A stretch of DNA of 64,000 nucleotides from Lacinutrix sp. WUR7 (GCF_016864015.1 NZ_CP045067.1:1151001-1215000), one strand, 5' to 3'. Positions 26,049 through 35,261 are shown, counted from the first letter of the stretch. Notes: a model not told the origin generated them from the letters alone. Translations and numbers: made by a program.

Positions 26049-27317
26049 TTATTCTGCATTTTCATGTTCCTCAATATCCTTGGTTAAATCTAGTTTTCTA
26101 AACGTAGGCGAAACAATAGCGGTAGTAATCACCGTAATTAAGGTCATGGTTCCTCCAAAAACAACTGCCGTTGCCGTTCCCATAAGTTTCGCTGTTACAC
26201 CACTTTCAAAAGCACCAAGTTCATTAGAAGAACCTACAAACATAGAATTGACGGAAGACACGCGACCTCGCATATTATCTGGCGTTTTAATTTGTAAAAT
26301 CGTCTGACGAATCACCATAGAAACACCATCGGTGACACCGCTAAAAAACAAAGCTGCAACCGACAACCAAAACGAAGTCGATAGTCCAAAAACAACAATA
26401 CATATTCCGAAACCAAAAATGGCTACCAACAACTTCATTCCTGCATTTTTACTAATTGGAATATACGCGGTAATTAACATGGTTATAAAAGCACCAACAG
26501 ATGGCGCTGCAACCAAAATACCAAAACCTTGCGGTCCCACTTTTAAAATATCTTGTGCAAAAATAGCTAACAAAGCAACTGCACCACCAAAGAGCACCGA
26601 AACCATATCTAAAGTTAAAGCACCTAGAATCGCTTTTGTTTTAAAAACAAAATGCACACCTTCTTTTAAACTTTGCATCATAGGCTCGCCAATTTTATCG
26701 TTAAGAATGGGTTTCCTTTTTATTTGAAACAAGAATAATAAAGAAACTAAAACGAGCGCAAAAACAATACATAAAGAATAATGTACACCAAGCCAGCCAA
26801 TGGAGAAACCAGCAAAAGCAACGCCTAAAACACGAGACATTTGCCAAGTAGAGCTATTCCATGTTGCGGCATTCGCATATATTTTTTTAGGTACGATTAA
26901 AGCAACTAATGAAAATATGGTTGGTCCGAAAAACGAACGTAAAAATCCGCCAAAAAACACCAAGCCGTAAATCGTATAAAGCATACTCTTTTTAGACCAA
27001 GAGCTGGTAACTTCTGGAGAGGTTAACCAGAAAAGGCAAAAACTAATTAACGAAAAAGCAGCAATACAAATCGCTAGCAGATTTCGTTTTTCTTTTTGAT
27101 CTACAATATGACCTGCAAATAATGCCATGGCTAATGCTGGAATAATTTCCATTAAGCCAATCATACCTAAAGATAAAGGATCTTTTGTTAATGCATATAC
27201 TTGCCATTCTATCACTATAAATTGCATAGACCATGCAAAGACTAACGCAAAACGAACGAGTAGAAAAACATTAAACTCTTTAATTCGTAATGCTGCGTAA
27301 GGATCTTTTTTCGCCAT
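26049..27317 (-). CDS. MFS transporter (EntS-like)
   Basis: Major-facilitator exporter with about 12 helices, 422 residues. DPYAALRIKEFNVFLLVRF at the start and GHIVDQKEKRNLL after helix 2 fit the MFS_3/enterobactin-exporter-like group. The substrate is not predictable; no siderophore genes are adjacent. The long ~110-base leader between the -7 element at 27431 and the ATG holds two hairpins. Confidence 0.85.
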   Translation of the reverse strand: MAKKDPYAALRIKEFNVFLLVRFALVFAWSMQFIVIEWQVYALTKDPLSLGMIGLMEIIPALAMALFAGHIVDQKEKRNLLAICIAAFSLISFCLFWLTSPEVTSSWSKKSMLYTIYGLVFFGGFLRSFFGPTIFSLVALIVPKKIYANAATWNSSTWQMSRVLGVAFAGFSIGWLGVHYSLCIVFALVLVSLLFLFQIKRKPILNDKIGEPMMQSLKEGVHFVFKTKAILGALTLDMVSVLFGGAVALLAIFAQDILKVGPQGFGILVAAPSVGAFITMLITAYIPISKNAGMKLLVAIFGFGICIVVFGLSTSFWLSVAALFFSGVTDGVSMVIRQTILQIKTPDNMRGRVSSVNSMFVGSSNELGAFESGVTAKLMGTATAVVFGGTMTLITVITTAIVSPTFRKLDLTKDIEEHENAE

Positions 27318-27323
27318 ATTAAT

Positions 27324-27341
27324 TTCCTGCGAAGGCAGGAA
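27324..27341. repeat. Hairpin TTCCTGC-GAAG-GCAGGAA before the MFS start codon
   Basis: Perfect 7-base-pair hairpin with a GAAG loop, 7 bases upstream of the MFS start codon. A related hairpin with the same layout lies directly before the mce start at 52629-52650. Confidence 0.6.
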
Positions 27342-27356
27342 TCTTTTAGTTTGATA

Positions 27357-27382
27357 CCTACAAGGTTTTAAAACCTCGCAGG
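27357..27382. repeat. Palindrome CCTaCaAGGTTTT/AAAACCTcGcAGG
   Basis: A 26-base near-perfect palindrome with two mismatched positions lies in the MFS leader, between the promoter and the hairpin at 27324. It would form a stable hairpin in the transcript. Confidence 0.55.
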
Positions 27383-27430
27383 ATAAAAATCTAACATTAA
27401 AACCAGAAAGGTCTATTTTAGTTTTCGGTA

Positions 27431-27438
27431 CAAATGTA
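27431..27438 (-). promoter_or_regulatory. -7 promoter element TACATTTG of the MFS gene
   Basis: Exact TAnnTTTG match on the minus strand, about 114 bases before the start codon, implying a structured leader of roughly 105 nt. Confidence 0.5.
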
Positions 27439-27474
27439 AAATAACCTAGTTTCTTATTTTAGTTTTTTAAGATG

Positions 27475-29166
27475 TTATTGCTTAATGTCTCTCAACTTCA
27501 ACTGAAGTGACACATTTCCTTTCCACTCATTTTCATCCACAGAATAGACTGCTTTAAATGGTTTTTTATCTTCAATCAAGTGCAGCTTATTTCCTAAACC
27601 AAAACCAATACAAACCATTTTATTTGCTTTTGGTTGTGTTACGGTAATTCGTAAATGCTTATCGTCTTCACCAACACATTTTCCGTAACCGGTATCTTTT
27701 AAATTTTCAGTAACAAAAATAGGCGTCATATTTCCTGGTCCGAAAGGTCCAAACTGACGCATAATGCGCATTAATTTATCATCAACCTGATGCAAATCGA
27801 TCTGCCTATCAATTTTAATTTCTGGCGTTAATAAAGATTTGTCTATGGTTTTAGAAACAACATCTTCAAAAGCCTGTTTAAAGGCTTCGTAGTTTTCTTC
27901 TTTCAGTGTTAAACCTGCAGCATACTTATGTCCTCCAAATTGTTCAATGTGTTCCGCGCAAGCTTCCAAGGCATTGTACACATCAAAACCAGACACCGAT
28001 CGTGCCGAAGCGGCCAATTTATCGCCACTTTTGGTAAACACTAACGTTGGTCTGTAATAGGTTTCAATTAGTCGAGAAGCCACAATACCAATAACGCCTT
28101 TGTGCCAAGTTTCATGGTAAACAACAGAAGTAAAACCTTCCTGTTCTTTTTGTTCTTCAATTTGCTCCAGAGCTTCTTCTGTAATTCGTCGATCTGCATC
28201 TTTTCTATCGGTGTTAAATTCTTCTATTTCGGCGGCATATTTTTCCGCTAAATCAAAATCCATTTCCGTTAATAAAGTAACCGCATAATTACCATGCTTC
28301 ATTCTTCCCGCCGCGTTAATTCTTGGTGCAACGGTAAAAACGACATCGGTAATCGTGAGATTCGTTTTTTTAACCTGGTTGATAATGGCTTGAATTCCGG
28401 GTCTCGGATTGGCATTAATAACTTGCATTCCAAAATACGCAAGGACTCTATTTTCTCCGGTAATAGGAACTATATCTGCACCAATTGCAGTGGCTACCAA
28501 ATCTAGATATTCGGTGAGATCTTCTACGGTTTTATTTTCTTTGCTAGCTAGCGCTTGAATGAGTTTAAAACCAACACCACAACCACAAAGTTCTTTATAC
28601 GGATATTTGCAATCTTCTCGTTTAGGATCTAAAACAGCAATGGCTTCTGGTAAATTTTCTCCTGGTCTGTGGTGATCACAAATAATAAAATCGACACCTT
28701 TTTCTTTTGCGTAGGCAACTTTATCTATGGCTTTTACACCACAATCTAAAGCGATAATTAAGGAGAAATCGTTGTCGTTTGCAAAATCAATTCCTTGATA
28801 CGAAACCCCATAACCTTCTTCATAACGATCTGGAATATACGTCGCTACATTTGCGGTTCTAGTTTTTAAATAGGAAGACATTAATGCTACAGAAGACGTA
28901 CCATCTACATCATAATCGCCAAATACCAATATATTTTCACCATTGGCAAAAGCAGCTTCAATTCTTGCCACCGCCTTATTCATATCCTGCATTAAGAATG
29001 GATCATGCAAATCGTCTAAACTTGGTCTAAAAAACGTTTTCGCTTCTTCGTAGGTTTCTATTCCTCTTTGCAAAAGTAATGCTGCAACGACTTCATCTAC
29101 TTGCAGTGCTTTTTGTAGAGCTTCTAGTTTTTTTGCTTCCGGTTTTGGTTTGAGTGTCCAACGCAT
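27475..29166 (-). CDS. recJ: Single-stranded-DNA-specific exonuclease RecJ
   Basis: 5'-3' single-strand exonuclease for recombination and mismatch repair. The 563 residues carry the DHH-family motifs DYDVDGTSS, ALDCGVKA, ICDHHRPG and PRINAAGRMKH, and the DHHA1 motif GGHKYAAG, followed by an OB-fold domain with QFGPFGPGN. All metal-binding acidic and histidine residues are visible. It ends 22 bases before the osmC-like gene's stop in the same direction and may be co-transcribed with it. Confidence 0.95.
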   Translation of the reverse strand: MRWTLKPKPEAKKLEALQKALQVDEVVAALLLQRGIETYEEAKTFFRPSLDDLHDPFLMQDMNKAVARIEAAFANGENILVFGDYDVDGTSSVALMSSYLKTRTANVATYIPDRYEEGYGVSYQGIDFANDNDFSLIIALDCGVKAIDKVAYAKEKGVDFIICDHHRPGENLPEAIAVLDPKREDCKYPYKELCGCGVGFKLIQALASKENKTVEDLTEYLDLVATAIGADIVPITGENRVLAYFGMQVINANPRPGIQAIINQVKKTNLTITDVVFTVAPRINAAGRMKHGNYAVTLLTEMDFDLAEKYAAEIEEFNTDRKDADRRITEEALEQIEEQKEQEGFTSVVYHETWHKGVIGIVASRLIETYYRPTLVFTKSGDKLAASARSVSGFDVYNALEACAEHIEQFGGHKYAAGLTLKEENYEAFKQAFEDVVSKTIDKSLLTPEIKIDRQIDLHQVDDKLMRIMRQFGPFGPGNMTPIFVTENLKDTGYGKCVGEDDKHLRITVTQPKANKMVCIGFGLGNKLHLIEDKKPFKAVYSVDENEWKGNVSLQLKLRDIKQ

Positions 29167-29188
29167 ACACTAATATAGAAAATTTTCG

Positions 29189-29611
29189 CTATTTATTATG
29201 GTAATGAATGGATGTTTTTACATCTGCAAACTGACGAAACATTTCCATAACACCACAGTATTTCTCCACAGATAAATCCACGGCCTTTTTAATTTTAGAT
29301 TCGTTTAAATCTTTCCCAGTAAAATGATATTCTACGGTTACGGTATGGTAGTATTTTGGATGTTCGTCTGTTAGTTCTCCTTCAACGGTCATATAAAAAC
29401 CTTCCACAGAAGCTTTCATTTTATCTAAAACGGAAACCACATCTAAACCAGAACATCCTGCTAAAGAAGATAGCATCATTGCTTTTGGACGTAAGCCTGA
29501 ACTATTTCCTCCATTTTCTTTACTAATATCCATTAGTACAGTGTGTCCACTTGGATTATCAGATTCGAAAAGCATGTTTCCATTCCAAATGGTTGTAATT
29601 TTATCAGACAT
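29189..29611 (-). CDS. OsmC-family peroxide reductase
   Basis: Probable thiol peroxidase for organic hydroperoxides, 140 residues. The two catalytic cysteines are Cys53 (SSLAGCSGLDVV) and Cys119 (EKYCGVMEMF). The family includes OsmC, Ohr and YhfA types; this one is closest in layout to the YhfA/OsmC-like group. It is divergent from an AhpD-like gene 140 bases away, another peroxide-linked family. Confidence 0.85.
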   Translation of the reverse strand: MSDKITTIWNGNMLFESDNPSGHTVLMDISKENGGNSSGLRPKAMMLSSLAGCSGLDVVSVLDKMKASVEGFYMTVEGELTDEHPKYYHTVTVEYHFTGKDLNESKIKKAVDLSVEKYCGVMEMFRQFADVKTSIHYHNK

Positions 29612-29751
29612 ATTATAAGATTTTTTGTTTCTTGTGTAAGATTATTTTAATAAATAAGACACAATACATATCTATACATTATTTAAAATACGATTAGATT
29701 TTAAAGGAATATGTGTATTATTCACTCAAAAATACTACTAAAAAAAACATT

Positions 29752-30342
29752 ATGCCATTAGTTACACCATTATCTGCAGACCATGATTTAGAAACCAAAG
29801 CTTTAGCAGAATTTTTTAACGAAACATTGGGTTTTTGCCCAAACTCGGTACTTACCATGCAACGTCGCCCAGCCATTAGCAAAGCTTTTATTAACTTAAA
29901 TAAAGCAGTTATGGCTAATGAAGGAAAAGTAACCTCAGCTTTAAAACGAATGATTGCTTGGGTATCTAGTAACGCAACAGGTTGTAGATATTGTCAAGCA
30001 CATGCTATTCGTGCCGCAGAACGTTATGGTGCAGAACAAGAACAACTAGATAATATTTGGGAATACAGAACACATCCTGCTTTTTCGGAAGCAGAACGTG
30101 CTGCCTTAGATTTTTCTCTAGCAGCTAGTCAAGTACCAAATGCTGTAGATGCAACCATTCAAAAACGTTTACACGAACATTGGACCGAAGGTGAAATTGT
30201 AGAAATGCTAGGTGTTATTTCTTTATTTGGTTATTTAAACCGATGGAATGATTCTATGGGAACCACTTTGGAAGGTGATGCTATTGAAAGTGGAAACCAG
30301 TTTTTAGGAAAACATGGCTTTGAAGTTGGAAAACACGTTTAG
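29752..30342 (+). CDS. AhpD-like carboxymuconolactone-decarboxylase family protein
   Basis: A 196-residue protein of the AhpD-like fold. The CxxC redox motif with a downstream histidine is GCRYCQAHAIR (Cys78, Cys81, His84), typical of peroxidase-type members rather than true decarboxylases. I prefer the ATG at 29752 over an in-frame GTG at 29713, since the family begins near MPLV. It may share regulation with the divergent OsmC-type gene (inference). Confidence 0.85.
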   Translation: MPLVTPLSADHDLETKALAEFFNETLGFCPNSVLTMQRRPAISKAFINLNKAVMANEGKVTSALKRMIAWVSSNATGCRYCQAHAIRAAERYGAEQEQLDNIWEYRTHPAFSEAERAALDFSLAASQVPNAVDATIQKRLHEHWTEGEIVEMLGVISLFGYLNRWNDSMGTTLEGDAIESGNQFLGKHGFEVGKHV

Positions 30343-30405
30343 ATAGTTTACAGCAGGCAGTAACCGTTTTCCGTTTGCTTACGCTTAGTCTTCAAAATAA
30401 GATAT

Positions 30406-30435
30406 AAACCTTACTAGAGATAGTGAGGTTTTTTT
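30406..30435 (+). terminator. Intrinsic terminator of the AhpD-like gene
   Basis: Stem AACCTTACTA/TAGTGAGGTT (one G-T wobble) with loop GAGA and a seven-T tail. Its T tail overlaps the stop codon of the convergent UDG-family gene. Confidence 0.8.
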
Positions 30436-31003
30436 ATAAAATTTTCTGAACTTCTTTCTGCAACTCCGGAACAACATCTGTTTCAAACCAAGGATTTTTA
30501 CCTTTCCAGAATCTATTATTTGGTGAAGGATGCGGAATAGGAAAATACTTCGGTAAGTATTCTTTATAATTTGCAACCGTTTCGGTTAGTGTTCTTTTAG
30601 CGTCTTCTTGTAAATAATACTTCTGCGCATACAAACCAATTAATATCACCAACTCTAAGTTTGGCATTTCCTTTAAAAGGACTTCATGCCATTGTGGTGC
30701 ACATTCTTTTCTTGGTGGTAAATCTCCTGTTTTTCCTTTTCCGGGATAACAAAAACCCATTGGCATTAAAGCAAATTTGGTTTCATCATAAAAATCTTCA
30801 TCGGTAACGCCTAACCATTTACGTAGTTGTCTTCCGCTAGGATCATTCCACGGAATTCCCGTTTTATGCACACTCGTTCCTGGCGCTTGTCCGATAATTA
30901 TTATTTTGGCTTTCGGATTTGCTGTTATTACCGGTCGTGGACCAAGTGGTAAATGCGCTTCGCAAATAGCACATTGTCTTATTTTATACAGTAAATCTTC
31001 CAT
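30434..31003 (-). CDS. Uracil-DNA glycosylase family protein
   Basis: Base-excision-repair glycosylase of the UDG superfamily, 189 residues. Motifs are IIIGQAPGTSVHKTGIPWND near residue 35 and IPHPSPNNRFW near 156. CAICEAHLP at 16-24 has a CxxC pair, but the four-cysteine iron-sulfur ligand set of family 4 is not complete. The exact family and whether uracil is the substrate cannot be settled by eye. It begins 19 bases after the HopJ-type gene's end in the same direction. Confidence 0.85.
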   Translation of the reverse strand: MEDLLYKIRQCAICEAHLPLGPRPVITANPKAKIIIIGQAPGTSVHKTGIPWNDPSGRQLRKWLGVTDEDFYDETKFALMPMGFCYPGKGKTGDLPPRKECAPQWHEVLLKEMPNLELVILIGLYAQKYYLQEDAKRTLTETVANYKEYLPKYFPIPHPSPNNRFWKGKNPWFETDVVPELQKEVQKIL

Positions 31004-31022
31004 TTTATAAGAAATAACCTTT

Positions 31023-31367
31023 TTACTTTTTCACCAAAGGAGAACTTTCAAAAACCAACCCTTCAAAGCCGGTTTTCATAAAGTTTCTAATATTTTGATG
31101 TCCGTCACCTTCCGGATCATTTAAAACTTCTTCAAAATAAAATGCGCCAAAACAAGCTAAAGTTTCTTCTTTAGATAAACCTTCAGCTTGCGCAAAAGCA
31201 AACAGTTTACAGGATCCAGAATTTTGTCCTTCTTCGTTTTCTAAAACGCCATTTTTAAAAGCTTTTGGTGTGAAATCATAATTCGCGGAAATAACATCCA
31301 TGGTTTCCGAAAACGCAATAGTTTTTGGAGCTGTTTTTAATTTATTTTTGAATGTTTGTATATCCAT
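31023..31367 (-). CDS. HopJ-family protein
   Basis: A 114-residue cytosolic protein of the HopJ family, named for a Pseudomonas type III effector but widespread in bacteria without such secretion. Family features are FxNGxxxNxxGxNxGSCK-like (FKNGVLENEEGQNSGSCK), ACFGAFYFEEVL and HQNIRNFMKTGF at the end. I start at the ATG at 31367 (MDIQTFKNKL); a longer frame to 31445 would overlap rsmI. Function unknown. Confidence 0.85.
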   Translation of the reverse strand: MDIQTFKNKLKTAPKTIAFSETMDVISANYDFTPKAFKNGVLENEEGQNSGSCKLFAFAQAEGLSKEETLACFGAFYFEEVLNDPEGDGHQNIRNFMKTGFEGLVFESSPLVKK

Positions 31368-31410
31368 TTTAATGTTTTCTGTTGCTATTCTGAAAAATAA
31401 AACTACTTTC

Positions 31411-32088
31411 TTATTTCTTAGAATTTCCAGCAACCACAACAACAATTTCTCCTTTTGGTGGTTTATTGGTATAATGTGCTAATACTTCTTTTGCAGTACC
31501 ACGAATGGTTTCTTCGTATAATTTTGTAAGTTCTCTAGAAACCGAAACCTGTCGTTCTTCTCCAAAATACTCACAAAAATGCGCTAGTGTTTTTATTAGT
31601 TTGTGCGGACTTTCGTAAAAAATCATGGTTCTCGTTTCTTCGGCTAGAAGTAATAATCTGGTCTGACGTCCTTTTTTAACAGGAAGAAAACCTTCAAAAA
31701 TAAACTTATCGTTTGGCAATCCGCTATTCACTAATGCCGGCACAAATGCGGTTGCTCCTGGCAAGCAGTCTACGGCAATACCGTTTTCTACACAGGCTCT
31801 GGTTAACAAAAATCCCGGATCTGAAATAGCCGGCGTTCCAGCATCACTAATCAAAGCAATGGTGACTCCTGATTTTAATTTTTGAATTAATGCTTCGACC
31901 GTTTTATGCTCATTATGCATGTGGTGGCTTTGCATATGCGTACCAATTTCAAAGTGTTTTAAAAGTTTTCCTGAAGTTCTAGTGTCTTCGGCTAAAATAA
32001 GATCTACATCCTTTAAAATTTCGACAGCTCTAAAGGTGATATCCTTAAGGTTTCCTATTGGTGTTGGGACAATATATAATTTACTCAT
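31411..32088 (-). CDS. rsmI: 16S rRNA (cytidine(1402)-2'-O)-methyltransferase
   Basis: SAM-dependent methyltransferase acting on C1402 in the decoding centre of 16S rRNA. The 225 residues begin LYIVPTPIGNLKDITFRA and contain AEDTRTSGKLL, ALISDAGTPAISDPG and FYESPHKL, the standard RsmI signature. It is shorter than the ~286-residue E. coli enzyme, lacking the C-terminal extension. The start overlaps the preceding gene's stop by one base. Confidence 0.94.
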   Translation of the reverse strand: MSKLYIVPTPIGNLKDITFRAVEILKDVDLILAEDTRTSGKLLKHFEIGTHMQSHHMHNEHKTVEALIQKLKSGVTIALISDAGTPAISDPGFLLTRACVENGIAVDCLPGATAFVPALVNSGLPNDKFIFEGFLPVKKGRQTRLLLLAEETRTMIFYESPHKLIKTLAHFCEYFGEERQVSVSRELTKLYEETIRGTAKEVLAHYTNKPPKGEIVVVVAGNSKK

Positions 32089-32816
32089 TACTCAAACTTG
32101 CTTTCAATAAGTTCTAAAAGGCGCACTTCTACGTCTTCTTTACCAATCCAATTATTATAATCGGGTTTCACCATATTCTGAATAAAATTTTGCGCTTCTT
32201 CAAAAGATTGCGAGGTGTTTATTTGTGAAATCACACGTTCGTAATCTTCGTTTTTACCATCAAAAAGATGTTTTATAAAAGCTATTTTATCATTTAATCC
32301 AATGTGTAAAGCTCCTGTTTTTAATTTTTCGTATAGTGACTTTTTTTCGTTGGTTTTATTTACTTTTTCAAAAACAGGCATTTCTGTAAAGTCGGCTGTA
32401 ATTTCTTCAAAGTCATTTTTGTGAAACTGTGTTTTTGGAATTACCGTTTCTAAAAAATCATCAATTTGATGCGTCTCGCTAGGCATTTGCGCAACGATAT
32501 CTTTTATTTTTTCAGTAGCATGCTCCATGATTACTTCATTTTCATTCTCATCCATGTTAATATAGGTTCTATCTTCCACCTCTATATTATCACTCACTTT
32601 ATTATTAAAAGCAGCGTCTAGCATGCCAAAAAAAGAAGAATCATTGCCTATGGTTGGTATACTATCTTCAAAATTTTCTTGTGCAAATTTTAAAACCGTA
32701 AGTTTTTCATAAAGCGCAGCAACCTCTTCATGCATTTTATTAACATCTTCTTTCCCTTTTAGCTTTAAAATTCTATGAGCAATGCTCATTAATTCAGATT
32801 CCAACTTCTTCTTCAT
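32088..32816 (-). CDS. Conserved hypothetical protein, coupled to rsmI
   Basis: A 242-residue acidic protein of unknown function. The N-terminal ~55 residues look coiled-coil (KLESELMSIAHRILKLKGKE ...), the middle is low-complexity and acidic, and the C-terminal ~85 residues (YEKLKTGALHIGLNDKIAFI to the end) look like a compact helical domain. The stop overlaps the rsmI start by one base, implying translational coupling. It is divergent from tdk. Confidence 0.75.
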   Translation of the reverse strand: MKKKLESELMSIAHRILKLKGKEDVNKMHEEVAALYEKLTVLKFAQENFEDSIPTIGNDSSFFGMLDAAFNNKVSDNIEVEDRTYINMDENENEVIMEHATEKIKDIVAQMPSETHQIDDFLETVIPKTQFHKNDFEEITADFTEMPVFEKVNKTNEKKSLYEKLKTGALHIGLNDKIAFIKHLFDGKNEDYERVISQINTSQSFEEAQNFIQNMVKPDYNNWIGKEDVEVRLLELIESKFE

Positions 32817-32871
32817 GACATATTAATTTTTATTTTTCGAATATAATGCAATTTAGCCTTTTGATTTTTAA

Positions 32872-32879
32872 TAAATTTG
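32872..32879 (+). promoter_or_regulatory. -7 promoter element TAAATTTG of tdk-alr
   Basis: Exact TAnnTTTG match 55 bases before the tdk ATG. Confidence 0.55.
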
Positions 32880-32933
32880 CGTCACCTTTATGCAAAACGA
32901 AAAAAGGTTTTGTTTTAGTGTTAAAATTACAAA

Positions 32934-33581
32934 ATGTTTCTTGAAAATACAGTAAATCAAAAAGAACAATTTGGTTGGATTGAAGTAATCTGCGGATCTA
33001 TGTTCTCTGGGAAAACCGAAGAATTAATTCGAAGGCTTAAGCGTGCGCAATTTGCAAAGCAAAAAGTAGAGATCTTTAAACCTGCCATAGATGTGCGTTA
33101 CGATGAAGAAATGGTTGTTTCTCATGATGCTAACGAAATTCGCTCCACCCCAGTACCTGCTGCTGCTAATATTCCAATTTTAGCAGACGGTTGCGATGTA
33201 GTTGGTATTGATGAAGCACAATTTTTTGATGACGAAATTGTACGTGTTTGTAATGACTTAGCAAACAAAGGCATTCGTGTTATTGTTGCTGGCTTAGATA
33301 TGGATTTTAAAGGAAACCCTTTTGGCCCTATGCCAAATTTAATGGCTACTGCAGAATACGTTACTAAAGTACATGCGGTTTGCACAAGAACAGGGAATTT
33401 GGCACAATATAGCTTTAGAAAATCACTGAATGACAATCTGGTATTACTTGGTGAAACCGATGAATATGAGCCTTTAAGTCGTGCTGCATACTACAAAGCT
33501 ACTATGCGCGAAAAAATAAAGTCTATGAAAGTAGAAGACGCCCAAGAACTTTCTACCAAAGAAAACAAACCCAATGTCTAA
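32934..33581 (+). CDS. tdk: Thymidine kinase (type II), zinc ligands missing
   Basis: Phosphorylates thymidine in nucleotide salvage, 215 residues. Walker A is GSMFSGKT (21-28), Walker B-like DEAQFFD near 98 and the thymidine-binding region [15 protein letters not shown] follows. The zinc-site CxxC of most type II kinases reads CTRT here ([15 protein letters not shown]), and the later CRxC/H pair reads SRAAYY, so the zinc appears lost while the fold is kept. The stop overlaps the alr start by 8 bases. Confidence 0.95.
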   Translation: MFLENTVNQKEQFGWIEVICGSMFSGKTEELIRRLKRAQFAKQKVEIFKPAIDVRYDEEMVVSHDANEIRSTPVPAAANIPILADGCDVVGIDEAQFFDDEIVRVCNDLANKGIRVIVAGLDMDFKGNPFGPMPNLMATAEYVTKVHAVCTRTGNLAQYSFRKSLNDNLVLLGETDEYEPLSRAAYYKATMREKIKSMKVEDAQELSTKENKPNV

Positions 33582-34680
33582 GGTTCAAGAAACAACCCTT
33601 GAGATAGATTTAAAAGCGCTTTCGCATAACCACAAATACCTTAAATCTAAGCTACAACCTAAAACCAAATTTTTAGCAGTTGTTAAAGCTTTTGCTTATG
33701 GTAGCGATGCGGAAGAAATAGCAAAACATCTTCAAGATTTAGATGTCGATTATTTTGCTGTTGCTTATATTAATGAAGGTGTTGCGCTTCGTGATGCAGG
33801 AATTACTAAACCAATTTTAGTATTGCATCCTCTAGCTGTAAATTTTCAAACACTTATAGAACGTTGTTTAGAACCAAGTATTTATAGTCTTAAAATTTTA
33901 AAAGAATTTATAGCTGTTGCTGCCAAAGAAAAACAACAAAATTATCCTATTCACATAAAGTTTAACACCGGACTGAATAGATTAGGCTTTAATACCGAAG
34001 AAATAGATACAATCATTCCACTATTAAAAAATAATGCTTCGATAAAAGTAACCTCTATATTTTCGCATTTGGCAGCTAGCGAAGATTTAAATGAAAAGGA
34101 ATTTACTTTGAATCAAATTGCGAAATTTAAAAATATTGCTGAAATATTCAGCAAAAAAATAGCATACCAACCAATACTTCATATGTGTAATACTTCAGGA
34201 ATATTAAATTATCCTGAAGCACATTTTGATATGGTTAGAAGTGGAATTGGTTTATATGGTTTTGGTAATTCGGAAAAAGAGAATAAAAATTTCACGCCTA
34301 TTTCTATACTTAAATCTGTTATTTCCCAAATTCACACCATACATAAAGGAGAATCTTTAGGTTATAACAGAGCATATACGGCAACTAAAACCACAAAAAC
34401 AGCAACCATTCCCATTGGTCATGCAGATGGTATTGGTAGACAATACGGAAATGGTATTGGTTTTGTTACTATAAACGAGCAAAAAGCACCTATTGTTGGT
34501 AATGTTTGTATGGACATGATTATGGTAGATGTAACCAGTATTGACTGTAATGAAGGAGATGAAATTATCATTTTTGGAAATCACCCAACTGCCGAAATAT
34601 TAGCAAATAAAACAAACTCCATTTCTTATGAGTTGCTAACTTCTATATCTCAACGTGTAAAAAGAACATTTCATCGTTAA
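33574..34680 (+). CDS. alr: Alanine racemase
   Basis: PLP enzyme that makes D-alanine for peptidoglycan, 368 residues. The PLP lysine is Lys38 in [13 protein letters not shown] and the catalytic tyrosine lies in [10 protein letters not shown] near residue 265. [12 protein letters not shown] and [12 protein letters not shown] are standard. In most bacteria the first motif is VVKANAYGHG; here it reads KAFAYGSD. It overlaps tdk by 8 bases and is co-transcribed with it. Confidence 0.95.
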   Translation: MSKVQETTLEIDLKALSHNHKYLKSKLQPKTKFLAVVKAFAYGSDAEEIAKHLQDLDVDYFAVAYINEGVALRDAGITKPILVLHPLAVNFQTLIERCLEPSIYSLKILKEFIAVAAKEKQQNYPIHIKFNTGLNRLGFNTEEIDTIIPLLKNNASIKVTSIFSHLAASEDLNEKEFTLNQIAKFKNIAEIFSKKIAYQPILHMCNTSGILNYPEAHFDMVRSGIGLYGFGNSEKENKNFTPISILKSVISQIHTIHKGESLGYNRAYTATKTTKTATIPIGHADGIGRQYGNGIGFVTINEQKAPIVGNVCMDMIMVDVTSIDCNEGDEIIIFGNHPTAEILANKTNSISYELLTSISQRVKRTFHR

Positions 34681-34770
34681 AAAATGCTACAACTGAATTA
34701 ATTTCTTATATTTTGTTAAAATTTTAACTATTTTCGCTTTAAATAAATTAACTAAAAAAAAACATTTATC

Positions 34771-35175
34771 ATGTTAAAAGAATTTAAGAATTTTATTATG
34801 ACTGGTAACGTGATTGATTTCGCAGTTGCTGTAATTATGGCCGGAGCTCTTGGAGCTGTTATAAACGGTTTCGTATCTAAAATCGCTATGCCTCTTATTG
34901 GTTTAGTAACTGGAGGAAAAAGTTTCTCAGACAACTTTTGGACTCCTGGAGATGAAGTCTATGCAACTGTTGCAGCTGCAAAAGAAGCAGGCGTTGCCGC
35001 TGTAGAATATGGTGCGTGGATTGACACTATTATTAGCTTACTTGTTGTTGGTTTTGTAATGTTCTTAATTGTAAAAGCATACAATAAAACAAAAACTCCT
35101 CCAGCACCTGCTGCACCTGCTGGACCATCTCAAGAAGATTTACTTGCAGAAATTAGAGATTTATTAAAAAAGTAA
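34771..35175 (+). CDS. mscL: Large-conductance mechanosensitive channel
   Basis: Inner-membrane emergency valve that opens on hypo-osmotic stress. The 134 residues start MLKEFKNFIMTGNVIDFAVA with TM1 (AVIMAGALGAVINGFV), a periplasmic loop, TM2 (TIISLLVVGFVMFLIV) and a C-terminal helix after a proline/alanine-rich linker (PPAPAAPAGP). The periplasmic loop is somewhat longer than in E. coli. Single gene with its own terminator. Confidence 0.96.
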   Translation: MLKEFKNFIMTGNVIDFAVAVIMAGALGAVINGFVSKIAMPLIGLVTGGKSFSDNFWTPGDEVYATVAAAKEAGVAAVEYGAWIDTIISLLVVGFVMFLIVKAYNKTKTPPAPAAPAGPSQEDLLAEIRDLLKK

Positions 35176-35224
35176 TCTGTTTTAATAAAAACTCTATTAA
35201 TTATATAATATTCATATAATTACT

Positions 35225-35261
35225 AAAAAAGCCTCCTTTTATTTAAAATGGGGCTTTTTTT
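35225..35261 (+). terminator. Intrinsic terminator of mscL
   Basis: Stem AAAAAAGCCTC/GGGGCTTTTTT (with a G-T wobble) extended by TTTT/AAAA, then a T tract. Confidence 0.85.

Noticed and set aside
31368-31445. A longer N-terminus for the HopJ-family gene.
   Set aside because: It would overlap the end of rsmI by 35 bases and lacks similarity to the family.
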